DNA from: Dehalococcoidia bacterium UBA2158
GTDB lineage: Bacteria; Chloroflexota; Dehalococcoidia; Lucifugimonadales; UBA3495
NCBI GenBank assembly: GCA_002328185.1
Contig: DCWQ01000042.1
Span: forward strand, 8,970-14,356
Length of the DNA stretch: 5,387 bases
Direction: 5' to 3'
In this document: positions 1-5,346 of the stretch, piece after piece
How positions within the stretch are numbered: position 1 is the first letter of the stretch
Layout: every line of letters begins with the position of its first letter
Position numbers and translations under genes: made by a program
The notes under the pieces: generated by a model
Databases searched by the model: none
What the model was told of the DNA's origin: nothing
The model's input: the letters and a program-made list of their open reading frames with translations, nothing else

Positions 1-903
1 GATGCCGCCATCATTGCCAAGGTGACCAAGCGAGTGAAAATCGCACTTATGGGTAACCTGATAGCGCTAAACGATCCGATCAAAATGGCAGAAGAACTGG
101 CCATGCTCGACTGTATTTCCGGTGGAAGGATAATTTCAGGGTTTGTACGGGGAACTGCGGTGGAATCCTTACACGCCGGGATTTCACCGACCGAAAATCG
201 GGACCGGTTTGAAGAAGCACACGACCTGATCTTAAAGTGCTGGACTACTCCTGGTCCTTTCCGATGGGAAGGAAGGTTCTTCCAATATCGAATGGTGAAT
301 CCCTGGGTCGTTCCCATACAAAAACCGTTCCCGCCTATTTGGTTCCCAGGGTCCGGGAGCCCGGAGAGCGTCATTTGGGCGGCCAGCCGCGGATACCCTT
401 ACATGAATCTTGGGGCGTTGTTGGATCTAACAATTCAACTCAAAAACCTATATTTCGAAACCGCTGTCCAATCGGGCTTTCAGCCGACATCCGAGCAATT
501 TGGCTATTTAATGCGCATTTTTGTGGCGGACACCGATGAAGCGGCTCAAGAAATCGGACGCAATTTCTTGTGGACCGAAACTCACCGCAATAGAGGACCT
601 ATAGAGTTCGTCGATCCACCAGGGTACCAATCTCGAGAGGCGTTAAAACTAAAGATGGCGCGCCCGGCTGCCGGTGCCAACAGTGTTGGAAAAAGGATGG
701 GTTATCAAGAGTTGCAAGACGCATACAACATCATCGTTGGTAGCCCCGATACTGTCATCAAAAAGCTCAAACATGTGCAAAAAGAGTTAGACCCAGGATA
801 TATCCTCGTCTATGGAAACGAAGGCCCGATGGAACATGCGGCAACTATGAGATCAATAGAGCTCTTGGGTACCAAGGTTATTCCGGCGTTGAAGGACAGC
901 TAA
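1..903 (+). CDS. LLM class (luciferase-like) flavin-dependent oxidoreductase, 5' end missing
   Basis: The reading frame is open from base 1 to the TAA at 901-903. The codons before the GTG at 22 (DAAIIAK) continue the fold, so the true start lies upstream. Aligned to the paralogue at 2167, about 85 N-terminal residues are missing, including the region where an EHHF-type motif would sit. Counting from the GTG at 22, visible family features are the strand-helix segment AEELAMLDCISGGRIISGFV (23-42) followed by RG, the QKPFPPIWFPGSGSPESV stretch (100-117), and the C-terminal IVGSPDTVIKKL (238-249) leading to ILVYGNEG. These are typical of the bacterial luciferase-like TIM-barrel superfamily, which uses FMNH2 or F420 to oxidise small organic substrates; cofactor and substrate cannot be read here. 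The next gene starts 73 bases downstream with no terminator between, so co-transcription is likely. Family assignment is firm; substrate is unknown. Confidence 0.93.
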   Translation, partial: DAAIIAKVTKRVKIALMGNLIALNDPIKMAEELAMLDCISGGRIISGFVRGTAVESLHAGISPTENRDRFEEAHDLILKCWTTPGPFRWEGRFFQYRMVNPWVVPIQKPFPPIWFPGSGSPESVIWAASRGYPYMNLGALLDLTIQLKNLYFETAVQSGFQPTSEQFGYLMRIFVADTDEAAQEIGRNFLWTETHRNRGPIEFVDPPGYQSREALKLKMARPAAGANSVGKRMGYQELQDAYNIIVGSPDTVIKKLKHVQKELDPGYILVYGNEGPMEHAATMRSIELLGTKVIPALKDS

Positions 904-962
904 TCAGTCGTCCACGCTATAGGTCTGGCCAAAGAGGTTCATAGGGTCAAACGATGAAACTT

Positions 963-967
963 AGGAG
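963..967 (+). promoter_or_regulatory. Shine-Dalgarno AGGAG that decides the start at 977
   Basis: AGGAG at 963-967 directly abuts the ATG at 968 (zero spacing) but stands 9 bases before the in-frame ATG at 977. The frame has a TAG at 962-964, so 968 and 977 are the only two ATG candidates at this end. The spacing favours 977. Confidence 0.6.
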
Positions 968-976
968 ATGCATGAC

Positions 977-1813
977 ATGGAGATCGGATCTGTAAAGATC
1001 GAAGCGGGAGCGGTAACATTCGCCCTCCACCACAGGTACTTAGATGGTGGTGCTCCTCACCAACAAGGCGTCGGAGGCGCTGGAGGAGGAAACGCCACTC
1101 AAGGAATGTGTATCCAGGTCATGGGGACTGCCGACGGCAAAGAGGCCGAACTTCTCCGCTTTGATTGCTTTGATGACGATGCTCATTATCACTATGGCCC
1201 TGAGAAGCATAGCGGGAGGATATTCTTAGATCCCACCGTAGCAGGAAACCCCATCGGCTGGACAATCAAGCAGATCCGATCCAACCTGCCCGCGATGGTG
1301 ATCAAAGCCGGGTATCCCGAAATCGCTGACCGGATAGACCCTACTATAATTTCATCTAAGGTTGGCGAACTAGAAACTATGGCACGGGAAATGGACGCGA
1401 AGGAACACCATTTCACCCGGCACCAACGCGGTGAACCTGTGATTGAAGCCGGTAACATCCGGTTCGGACTGGAGATGCGAACGGTAGGGAATGATGGTGG
1501 CCCAGCAATCCATCTCATGGCCGATATAGCCGATAACGAAGTCGAGCTAATCGCGTTCGATGCTTTCCGAATATTCCCACATTATCACTACGGGCCAAGG
1601 TACAAGAACGAGCGGATATTCTTGGACACGACCTTGGTTGGCAATTCGTTAGACCATTTTTTAGATTGGTTCAAAGACGGCCGACTGCCAGATATGATCG
1701 CTAGGGCTGGGTATCCGACCGTAGCCGACAACGTCGACGCTGTATTGCTAGCCGATAAACTGAAAGAGATCGAAGCAACCATCAAAGAGATGGCCATCAA
1801 AGATCCTAGGTAG
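977..1813 (+). CDS. Uncharacterised protein with two tandem HYHYGP-motif domains
   Basis: This protein of about 278 residues consists of two copies of one domain. Numbering from the alternative ATG at 968, copy A is about 10-142 and copy B about 158-275. Matching landmarks are LLRFDCF / LIAFDAF, AHYHYGP (72-78) / PHYHYGP (204-210), RIFLD (84-88 / 216-220), AGYPEIADRID / AGYPTVADNVD (114-124 / 247-257), and a closing acidic-basic helix ending in EM in both. The histidine-tyrosine motif could bind a metal or ligand, which is inference. Copy A has an extra Gly-rich insertion (GVGGAGGGN, 34-42) that copy B lacks. No signal peptide, membrane segment or known catalytic motif is visible, so it is probably a soluble cytoplasmic protein. 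From memory it resembles a domain of unknown function (perhaps DUF7700), but I could not check. The start at 977 is preferred over 968 because of Shine-Dalgarno spacing. Its position between two LLM oxidoreductases suggests a linked role, such as binding a substrate or product. Confidence 0.85.
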   Translation: MEIGSVKIEAGAVTFALHHRYLDGGAPHQQGVGGAGGGNATQGMCIQVMGTADGKEAELLRFDCFDDDAHYHYGPEKHSGRIFLDPTVAGNPIGWTIKQIRSNLPAMVIKAGYPEIADRIDPTIISSKVGELETMAREMDAKEHHFTRHQRGEPVIEAGNIRFGLEMRTVGNDGGPAIHLMADIADNEVELIAFDAFRIFPHYHYGPRYKNERIFLDTTLVGNSLDHFLDWFKDGRLPDMIARAGYPTVADNVDAVLLADKLKEIEATIKEMAIKDPR

Positions 1814-2166
1814 GTCGTCATTCTTAAAGGCTCAATACGCCCGGACGCCTCCCGAATACTCAAATACCGTTCATATTTTCAGTCATTGTGGCCGTTGTGA
1901 CTCATGTCAATAATCTGATATCTGCCTTGATTCCCCCGATGACTCCGCTCTGTTACCCACAAGATAGAACGCCGTCAGCCGAACGACGTTGACCTTCGGC
2001 TTGTAGTCGATTTCGACGTTTCAAAAGACCTTCATAATTTCGGCGTCGATATTCGGCGGCGCCCGAAGATTCGTTAGGCCATGATTGATTGGGAGAGTAA
2101 GGATCCTTTAGCGGCGAGCCAAGGTAATTTATAGCCCACATTCGAACCGGTGATAAGGAGACTGAG
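1814..2166. other. 353-base intergenic region, no recognisable gene
   Basis: No open frame here has both a plausible start and a ribosome binding site. It contains a weak sigma70-like promoter candidate (1886-1914), a 7-bp inverted repeat AGCCGAA/TTCGGCT (1977-1983 and 1995-2001, 11-base loop), and a short palindrome-like GTCGATTTCGAC (2006-2017). No T-run follows either hairpin, so neither looks like an intrinsic terminator. AAGGAG at 2155-2160 is the ribosome binding site of the next gene, 6 bases before its ATG. The length of the gap suggests that the second LLM gene has its own promoter. Confidence 0.6.
1886..1914 (+). promoter_or_regulatory. Weak sigma70-like promoter candidate
   Basis: TTGTGG (1886-1891) and AATAAT (1909-1914) are separated by 17 bases. 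The -10 box matches TATAAT at 5 of 6 positions; the -35 box matches TTGACA at only 3 of 6. If real, it would give the gene at 2167 a 5' leader of about 245 bases. Matches of this quality occur by chance. Confidence 0.22.
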
Positions 2167-3336
2167 ATGATCAATAAATTTGGAAGCCTATTCGCTGGGC
2201 ACGTGGATTTCGACGATATGGGCTTCGATGCAACACCTGTCAATGACAGACGTATCTCAGACGTTAGGTTAGCAGGGGTGTTTGACAAGGCTGAAGCAAT
2301 CGTCCTGAAAATGGAAGAACTGGGATACGACACATTTTGGTCAGCAGAGCATCATTTCCAGCGGGAAGGTTACGAGTGTATCCCTAATCTATTGATGATG
2401 TACGTCCACCTTGCCCATCTCACCAAGAAGATGAAGTTTGGTTGTGGGTTTAATATCAATCCGATGTGGCATCCGTTGCGTTTGGCTGAAGACTTCGCTA
2501 TGGCCGATATCTTAACCAACGGAAGGGTGATTTTCGGCGTGGGAAGAGGCTATCACTCCCGGGAAGTCGACACATTCGGCGTTCCAAGCACCGCCAGCGA
2601 CGATGCAGCCAATCGGGAAATGTTTGAAGAACAGATCGAGATAATCATGAAGGCCTTTAATGAAGAGTCTTTCTCTTACAAAGGCAAGTTCTATGATTTA
2701 CCCGCCCATGTTCCGTATCGAGGATACGATCTACGGGAGATCACATTGGTGCCAAGGCCGCGTACTTTGCCTGTGGAAACGTGGCAACCGATTGTAAGTG
2801 CCGGCCAAAGAGCGATGGATTTTATGGTTAAGCACGGGATAAAAGGAATAATTGGAGGCGGGGCCGCTGCGGGCGGGGCTGCCGATCAGGTAGTCAAACA
2901 ATGGCGCGACACTTTGGCCAAGGCCGGTCGAGAAACTGATTTAGGCACAGACCTAGTCATCGGATATACCTGTTATATCGATGATACTGAAGATAAGGCC
3001 GTGAACCAGGCGAGACGCTATTTCGAAGAAAACATGAAAATGTTCGCCCCGCTAGGGTTTGTCCGGGGTTTGTCTGAAGACCAGATTTCGGCGGTGGCGC
3101 AGGGATCTTCTAAGGCAAGAGCAGCAGGTCTACCAACATTAGAGGACGGCGTGAAAGCCGGATCGTGGCTCTGCGGCCCCCCAGAAATGATCGCTGAAAA
3201 AATTCATGATCTCGAAACGCGCTATCCCGGATTGGAGCAGATCAACGTGGGCTCCGTTATCGGCACACCTGAATGTGTCATCCTCGAGCAATTAGAGGTG
3301 TTTGGCAAAGAAGTGATGCCCAAGTTCAAAAGATAG
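2167..3336 (+). CDS. LLM class (luciferase-like) flavin-dependent oxidoreductase
   Basis: This complete 389-residue protein belongs to the bacterial luciferase-like monooxygenase superfamily, cytoplasmic TIM-barrel enzymes that use reduced flavin (FMNH2) or F420. Landmarks in order are an N-terminal strand GSLFAGHVDF (6-15), a helix AEAIVLKMEELGYDTFW (42-58), the signature AEHHF (60-64), LAEDFAMADILTNGR (106-120) then GVGRGY (124-129), the Pro/Arg-rich PRPRTLPVETWQP (196-208), a late CGPPEMIAEKI segment (336-346) and a VFGKEVMPKF tail (378-387). Length is usual for luciferase-alpha-like members. It is paralogous to the product of 1-903: both share the AE..AM.D....GR core and the terminal EV.P / KVIP helix. 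The start is secure: AAGGAG (2155-2160) lies 6 bases upstream and an in-frame TAA is at 2125-2127. An unusual Gly/Ala run (IIGGGAAAGGAAD, 228-240) follows the central barrel strand. Substrate is unknown; the EHHF motif and the neighbouring molybdoenzyme are compatible with a monooxygenase acting on organosulfur or other small organics, but this is inference. Confidence 0.95.
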   Translation: MINKFGSLFAGHVDFDDMGFDATPVNDRRISDVRLAGVFDKAEAIVLKMEELGYDTFWSAEHHFQREGYECIPNLLMMYVHLAHLTKKMKFGCGFNINPMWHPLRLAEDFAMADILTNGRVIFGVGRGYHSREVDTFGVPSTASDDAANREMFEEQIEIIMKAFNEESFSYKGKFYDLPAHVPYRGYDLREITLVPRPRTLPVETWQPIVSAGQRAMDFMVKHGIKGIIGGGAAAGGAADQVVKQWRDTLAKAGRETDLGTDLVIGYTCYIDDTEDKAVNQARRYFEENMKMFAPLGFVRGLSEDQISAVAQGSSKARAAGLPTLEDGVKAGSWLCGPPEMIAEKIHDLETRYPGLEQINVGSVIGTPECVILEQLEVFGKEVMPKFKR

Positions 3337-3451
3337 AAACCAGGCAAATGCTTCTTTTTGTACGTTGCTTAAGCAGAGACCTGCAACTCCGGAGCCATCC
3401 AGGCCTCCATACCATGGAGTAGGCTTGGCGATGTTACCTAGCAGGCTGATT

Positions 3452-3471
3452 CAAATACCACCAAATACCAT
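3452..3471. repeat. Tandem CAAATACCA repeat inside an inverted repeat
   Basis: CAAATACCA occurs at 3452-3460 and again at 3462-3470, a 10-base period. The pair sits between TTCAAAT (3450-3456) and its exact inverse ATTTGAA (3470-3476). It is a possible protein-binding site upstream of the molybdoenzyme gene, with no direct evidence. Confidence 0.4.
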
Positions 3472-3483
3472 TTGAAACTTCGA

Positions 3484-3514
3484 AGGTTCGCACCCCCGAT
3501 CCCGGGTGGAACTT
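3484..3514 (+). promoter_or_regulatory. Stem-loop 1 of candidate structured leader
   Basis: AGGTTC (3484-3489) pairs with GAACTT (3509-3514), including one G-U pair. After a single bulged G (3490), CACCC (3491-3495) pairs with GGGTG (3504-3508). This gives 11 base pairs around an 8-base loop. No T-run follows, so it is not an intrinsic terminator. It is directly followed by a second stem-loop. Confidence 0.4.
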
Positions 3515-3516
3515 GG

Positions 3517-3571
3517 TGCTAGACATGTTTCAGGTGTTGGTACGTTCGACGGGTAGAACACCGGTCTAGCA
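3517..3571 (+). promoter_or_regulatory. Stem-loop 2 of candidate structured leader, nested stems
   Basis: TGCTAGAC (3517-3524) pairs perfectly with GTCTAGCA (3564-3571). Nested inside, GGTGTT (3533-3538) pairs with AACACC (3557-3562), and TAC/GTA (3541-3543 and 3553-3555) can close a terminal loop. The asymmetric internal loop is 8 bases on the 5' side and 1 base on the 3' side. It ends 62 bases before the molybdoenzyme ATG, so it could act in cis on that gene. I could not match it to a riboswitch class I know. Confidence 0.4.
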
Positions 3572-3633
3572 ACCCCGCTAAACCACGTTCCGCTGTTTTC
3601 GCTGCGGTTAAACGCTTCAACAGGAGAAACCAT

Positions 3634-4830
3634 ATGGCTGCTCGACGAGAAATTGAAGGCGAGTTTGTTATGGGTTGGGCTGACCGGAAGAGACCAACTC
3701 CCTACACCTTGAATGATGCCGAAGGGAGAGTGATCAGCCAACGCACCCCTGTGGCTGATTTGCCTGGGTTAATCACCCCTACTGACCTCCGTTACGTGGT
3801 GGTCCAGCTGGATGCGCCAGACCCGATTCATCCCGACGATTGGAAAATGGAAATCGGTGGCCAAGTAGAAAAGCCACAAACATTCACCCTCGACGACCTG
3901 CGTAAGCTTCCCGCAAAAACAGTTCGATGCGTCCACGAATGCTCTGGCAGCGAGCAGGACTTTTTTGAGTACTTGAGGAGCGATGGTCAGACTTACGGCT
4001 GCTATGTCCATCCCAGTGAAGAAGGGAAGCCCACCAGACATGTTCCCGAGAACGACCACAACGGCCTACTGAGTTCGGGTGAGTGGACCGGCGTACCGTT
4101 GGCAACGGTGCTGGAGAAGTTAGGAGTAAAACCCGGCTCATACGGAGTACTGGCCCAGGGATTCGACCGCGGGAGACCCGCCGAGTTCGCAACTGCAGGT
4201 GCTCAGTTAGTACCTGAAGGAGAGATCAATTTTGAAAAATGCCTGCCTTTAGGGAAGGCGTTGGACCCGGATACGCTGCTGGCCTGGGCCCTGAACGGAG
4301 AATTCATCCGGCACATCCATGGTGGGCCAGTGCGGCTGGTGACACCAGGCTGGTCTGGCAATTGGTCTGTCAAATGGCTCCAGAAACTAGATGTGATGGA
4401 TCGTAAGCCAGCGCTCTATTACCAGGATCAATATTTTTATCTGGCCGAAGACCCGGGTGAGCCAGACAAAGAAATGATAACTGCTATGGGGGTGAAATCT
4501 CTTATCACGGAGCCCAGGGACGGGGACCCGCCAATGCCTCAGGGCGAACACTTGATCGCGGGCCTGGCCTGGAGCGGCCACGGGAATATCACCAGAGTCG
4601 AGGTCAGTGCCGACGGGGGCAAGAACTGGTTCGATGCTCACCTAGAAGAACCGATCGAGCGATGGCTTTGGGTCCGCTGGTCCTATCTCTGGTATGCCAC
4701 CGAACCGGGTCATTACGAAATTATGGCCCGGGCGACCGATGACGAAGGTAGAGTGCAGCCGCAAATCGAGTGGAATTACCTGGGTAAAAACTTTGACGGA
4801 ATTGTTCCAGTGGATGTCGAGATCGCATAG
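3634..4830 (+). CDS. Sulfite-oxidase-family (SoxC-like) molybdopterin-dependent oxidoreductase
   Basis: This 398-residue protein has the two-domain plan of the sulfite oxidase family. An N-terminal molybdopterin-binding domain (about 45-260) contains HECSGS with the presumed Mo-ligand Cys103, SGEWTGVPL (148-156), and PGWSGNWSVKWLQKLDV (238-254). A C-terminal Ig-like dimerisation domain (about 280-398) contains VEVSADGGKNWFDAHL (322-337) and YEIMARATDDEGRVQPQ (361-377). The ECSG context, the SEWTGVPL-like motif and the PGW.GN..VKWL motif point to the SoxC/sulfane dehydrogenase-like branch rather than animal-type sulfite oxidase, which uses CAGN. The family oxidises sulfite or sulfur intermediates with water, passing electrons to a cytochrome or other acceptor. 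Unlike periplasmic members, no twin-arginine signal is present: the N-terminus is short and charged, and there is no ATG, GTG or TTG between the in-frame TAG at 3520-3522 and this ATG. AGGAG at 3622-3626 supports the start. No soxD-like or cytochrome c partner gene is visible. Family is sure; exact substrate is not. Confidence 0.93.
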   Translation: MAARREIEGEFVMGWADRKRPTPYTLNDAEGRVISQRTPVADLPGLITPTDLRYVVVQLDAPDPIHPDDWKMEIGGQVEKPQTFTLDDLRKLPAKTVRCVHECSGSEQDFFEYLRSDGQTYGCYVHPSEEGKPTRHVPENDHNGLLSSGEWTGVPLATVLEKLGVKPGSYGVLAQGFDRGRPAEFATAGAQLVPEGEINFEKCLPLGKALDPDTLLAWALNGEFIRHIHGGPVRLVTPGWSGNWSVKWLQKLDVMDRKPALYYQDQYFYLAEDPGEPDKEMITAMGVKSLITEPRDGDPPMPQGEHLIAGLAWSGHGNITRVEVSADGGKNWFDAHLEEPIERWLWVRWSYLWYATEPGHYEIMARATDDEGRVQPQIEWNYLGKNFDGIVPVDVEIA

Positions 4831-5109
4831 AGAAGGTCGTGTTGGTCTCCTCGATGCTTAGGGAATTAGTTCAATTATTCGATTCCCTCCGTAACAAAAA
4901 ACTAATCGCAGAACGATGATCCCCTGGTGCCAATAGCTGAAAAGGATCTCGTTAACCGAGGAGACGATTCATTGATAACGAATGCCCCAGCATCACATTC
5001 AGGACCTGCCCGAACACGGCATGAAAATGGACCCAAGATTCCCCGGTAACAGCTTGTTCCTCTCTGTGCGGTCCGTCTAACGCCAATAAATTGGGACCGC
5101 TTGATCCAA
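4831..5109. other. About 280 bases with no recognisable gene
   Basis: Open frames exist on both strands but none has a start with a ribosome binding site or a recognisable product. Two inverted repeats are present: AGGGAAT/ATTCCCT (4860-4866 and 4882-4888), 30 bases after the molybdoenzyme stop, and GCGGTCC/GGACCGC (5068-5074 and 5094-5100, 19-base loop) just before the terminator. Confidence 0.6.
4860..4888. other. Hairpin just downstream of the molybdoenzyme gene
   Basis: AGGGAAT pairs with ATTCCCT over 7 base pairs, plus a possible T-G pair, with a loop of about 14 bases. There is no T-run after it on the plus strand, so a role as an intrinsic terminator is doubtful; it might stabilise the 3' end of the transcript. 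Confidence 0.3.
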
Positions 5110-5146
5110 AACAAAACCCCCGACCATTACAGTTGGGGGTTTTGTT
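5110..5146. terminator. Strong bidirectional intrinsic terminator
   Basis: AACAAAACCCCC (5110-5121) is exactly complementary to GGGGGTTTTGTT (5135-5146). GAC (5122-5124) extends the stem by pairing with GTT (5132-5134, one G-U pair), giving 15 base pairs and a 7-base loop CATTACA. The GC-rich core is flanked by A-rich sequence on the left and T-rich on the right, so it can stop transcription from both directions. It ends plus-strand transcripts from the molybdoenzyme gene and minus-strand transcripts through the tRNA remnant, whose 3' end is 38 bases away. Confidence 0.9.
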
Positions 5147-5153
5147 ATCGGCG

Positions 5154-5169
5154 GAAATCGGTCGATTTC
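5154..5169. repeat. Near-perfect palindrome GAAATCG-GT-CGATTTC
   Basis: Two 7-base half-sites (5154-5160 and 5163-5169) are exact inverse complements separated by GT. It lies between the terminator and the tRNA remnant. It could be a dimeric protein-binding site or a small hairpin; function is unknown. Confidence 0.35.
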
Positions 5170-5184
5170 ATGCCTGAATATGTC

Positions 5185-5249
5185 TGGCGGGAGTGCGAGG
5201 GAGTCGAACCCACCTACCCCGCTCGTCACGAGGCATAACGGATTTGAAG
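5185..5249 (-). tRNA. 3' half of a tRNA gene, probably tRNA-Sec (selC); likely attachment-site remnant
   Basis: Read on the minus strand, the segment has an anticodon loop CTTCAAA (5249-5243, anticodon TCA), a long variable region with hairpin CTCG-TGA-CGAG (5232-5222), the T arm GTGGG-TTCGACT-CCCTC (5213-5197), an 8-base acceptor 3' strand GCACTCCC (5196-5189), discriminator G (5188) and encoded CCA (5187-5185). A long variable arm plus G73 fits tRNA-Ser or tRNA-Sec; the TCA loop and 8-base acceptor favour Sec. No GGGAGTGC partner for the acceptor and no D arm exist between 5250 and the window end, so the 5' half is missing. The T stem has one T-T mismatch, as expected of a drifting fragment. 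The bidirectional terminator lies just downstream. It most likely marks where an integrase inserted an element into the tRNA gene. Identity as Sec is less certain than being a tRNA 3' half. Confidence 0.6.
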
Positions 5250-5254
5250 CACGT

Positions 5255-5346
5255 TGCCACGTCTGGTATGAAGTGGTGCCACGTGTTTCGACGTGCCGGT
5301 TTTGAGGCTAAAACTACCAACTAGCTGGTGCTACGTGTTGCCAGGT
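5255..5346. repeat. Four phased TGCYASGT repeats, candidate recombinase arm sites
   Basis: TGCCACGT occurs at 5255-5262 and 5277-5284, TGCTACGT at 5329-5336, and TGCCAGGT at 5339-5346. Two copies sit in a longer near-identical direct repeat: TGGTGCCACGTGTT (5274-5287) against TGGTGCTACGTGTT (5326-5339), 13 of 14 identical. Start-to-start spacings of 22, 52 and 10 bases are close to whole helical turns. They begin just past the point where the tRNA homology stops, where arm-type integrase or excisionase sites are expected. No open frame of note is seen from 5250 to the end. Confidence 0.5.

Larger units (their letters stand above)
3337..3633. other. 297-base intergenic region / 5' leader rich in inverted repeats
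   Basis: No gene is recognised here. Structures in order: the perfect palindrome TGCTTAAGCA (3366-3375); the palindrome CTCCGGAG (3387-3394); a hairpin CTCCAT/ATGGAG with a 3-base loop (3405-3410 and 3414-3419), extendable through a bulge to 3401-3426; a tandem 9-mer inside an inverted repeat (3450-3476); stem-loops at 3484-3514 and 3517-3571; and CCGC/GCGG (3590-3593 and 3604-3607). None is followed by a T-run, so no intrinsic terminator separates the LLM gene from the molybdoenzyme gene. No convincing -35/-10 pair was found. AGGAG (3622-3626) serves the ATG at 3634 with 7-base spacing. Confidence 0.6.

Noticed and set aside
968..976. ATG at 968 as the start of the double-domain protein.
   Set aside because: AGGAG abuts it with no spacing; the in-frame ATG at 977 has 9-base spacing. 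The difference is only three residues.
1192..1863. Minus-strand open frames opposite the double-domain gene.
   Set aside because: They mirror the duplicated plus-strand coding sequence, so their mutual similarity is a by-product; they lack start signals.
1907..2107. Minus-strand frame of 28 codons, then an in-frame TGA (2023-2021), then 37 more codons with protein-like composition; tempting as a selenoprotein or decayed gene given the selC-like fragment.
   Set aside because: No start codon with a ribosome binding site, no Sec-type motif around the TGA, no recognisable homology, and short overall.
2081..2134. 17-codon plus-strand open frame upstream of the second LLM gene, a possible leader peptide.
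   Set aside because: No good Shine-Dalgarno, no run of regulatory codons and no terminator/antiterminator structure after it.
4902..5114. Minus-strand open frame of 70 codons between the molybdoenzyme gene and the terminator.
   Set aside because: It would start inside the terminator stem, has no ribosome binding site, and its composition is not protein-like.
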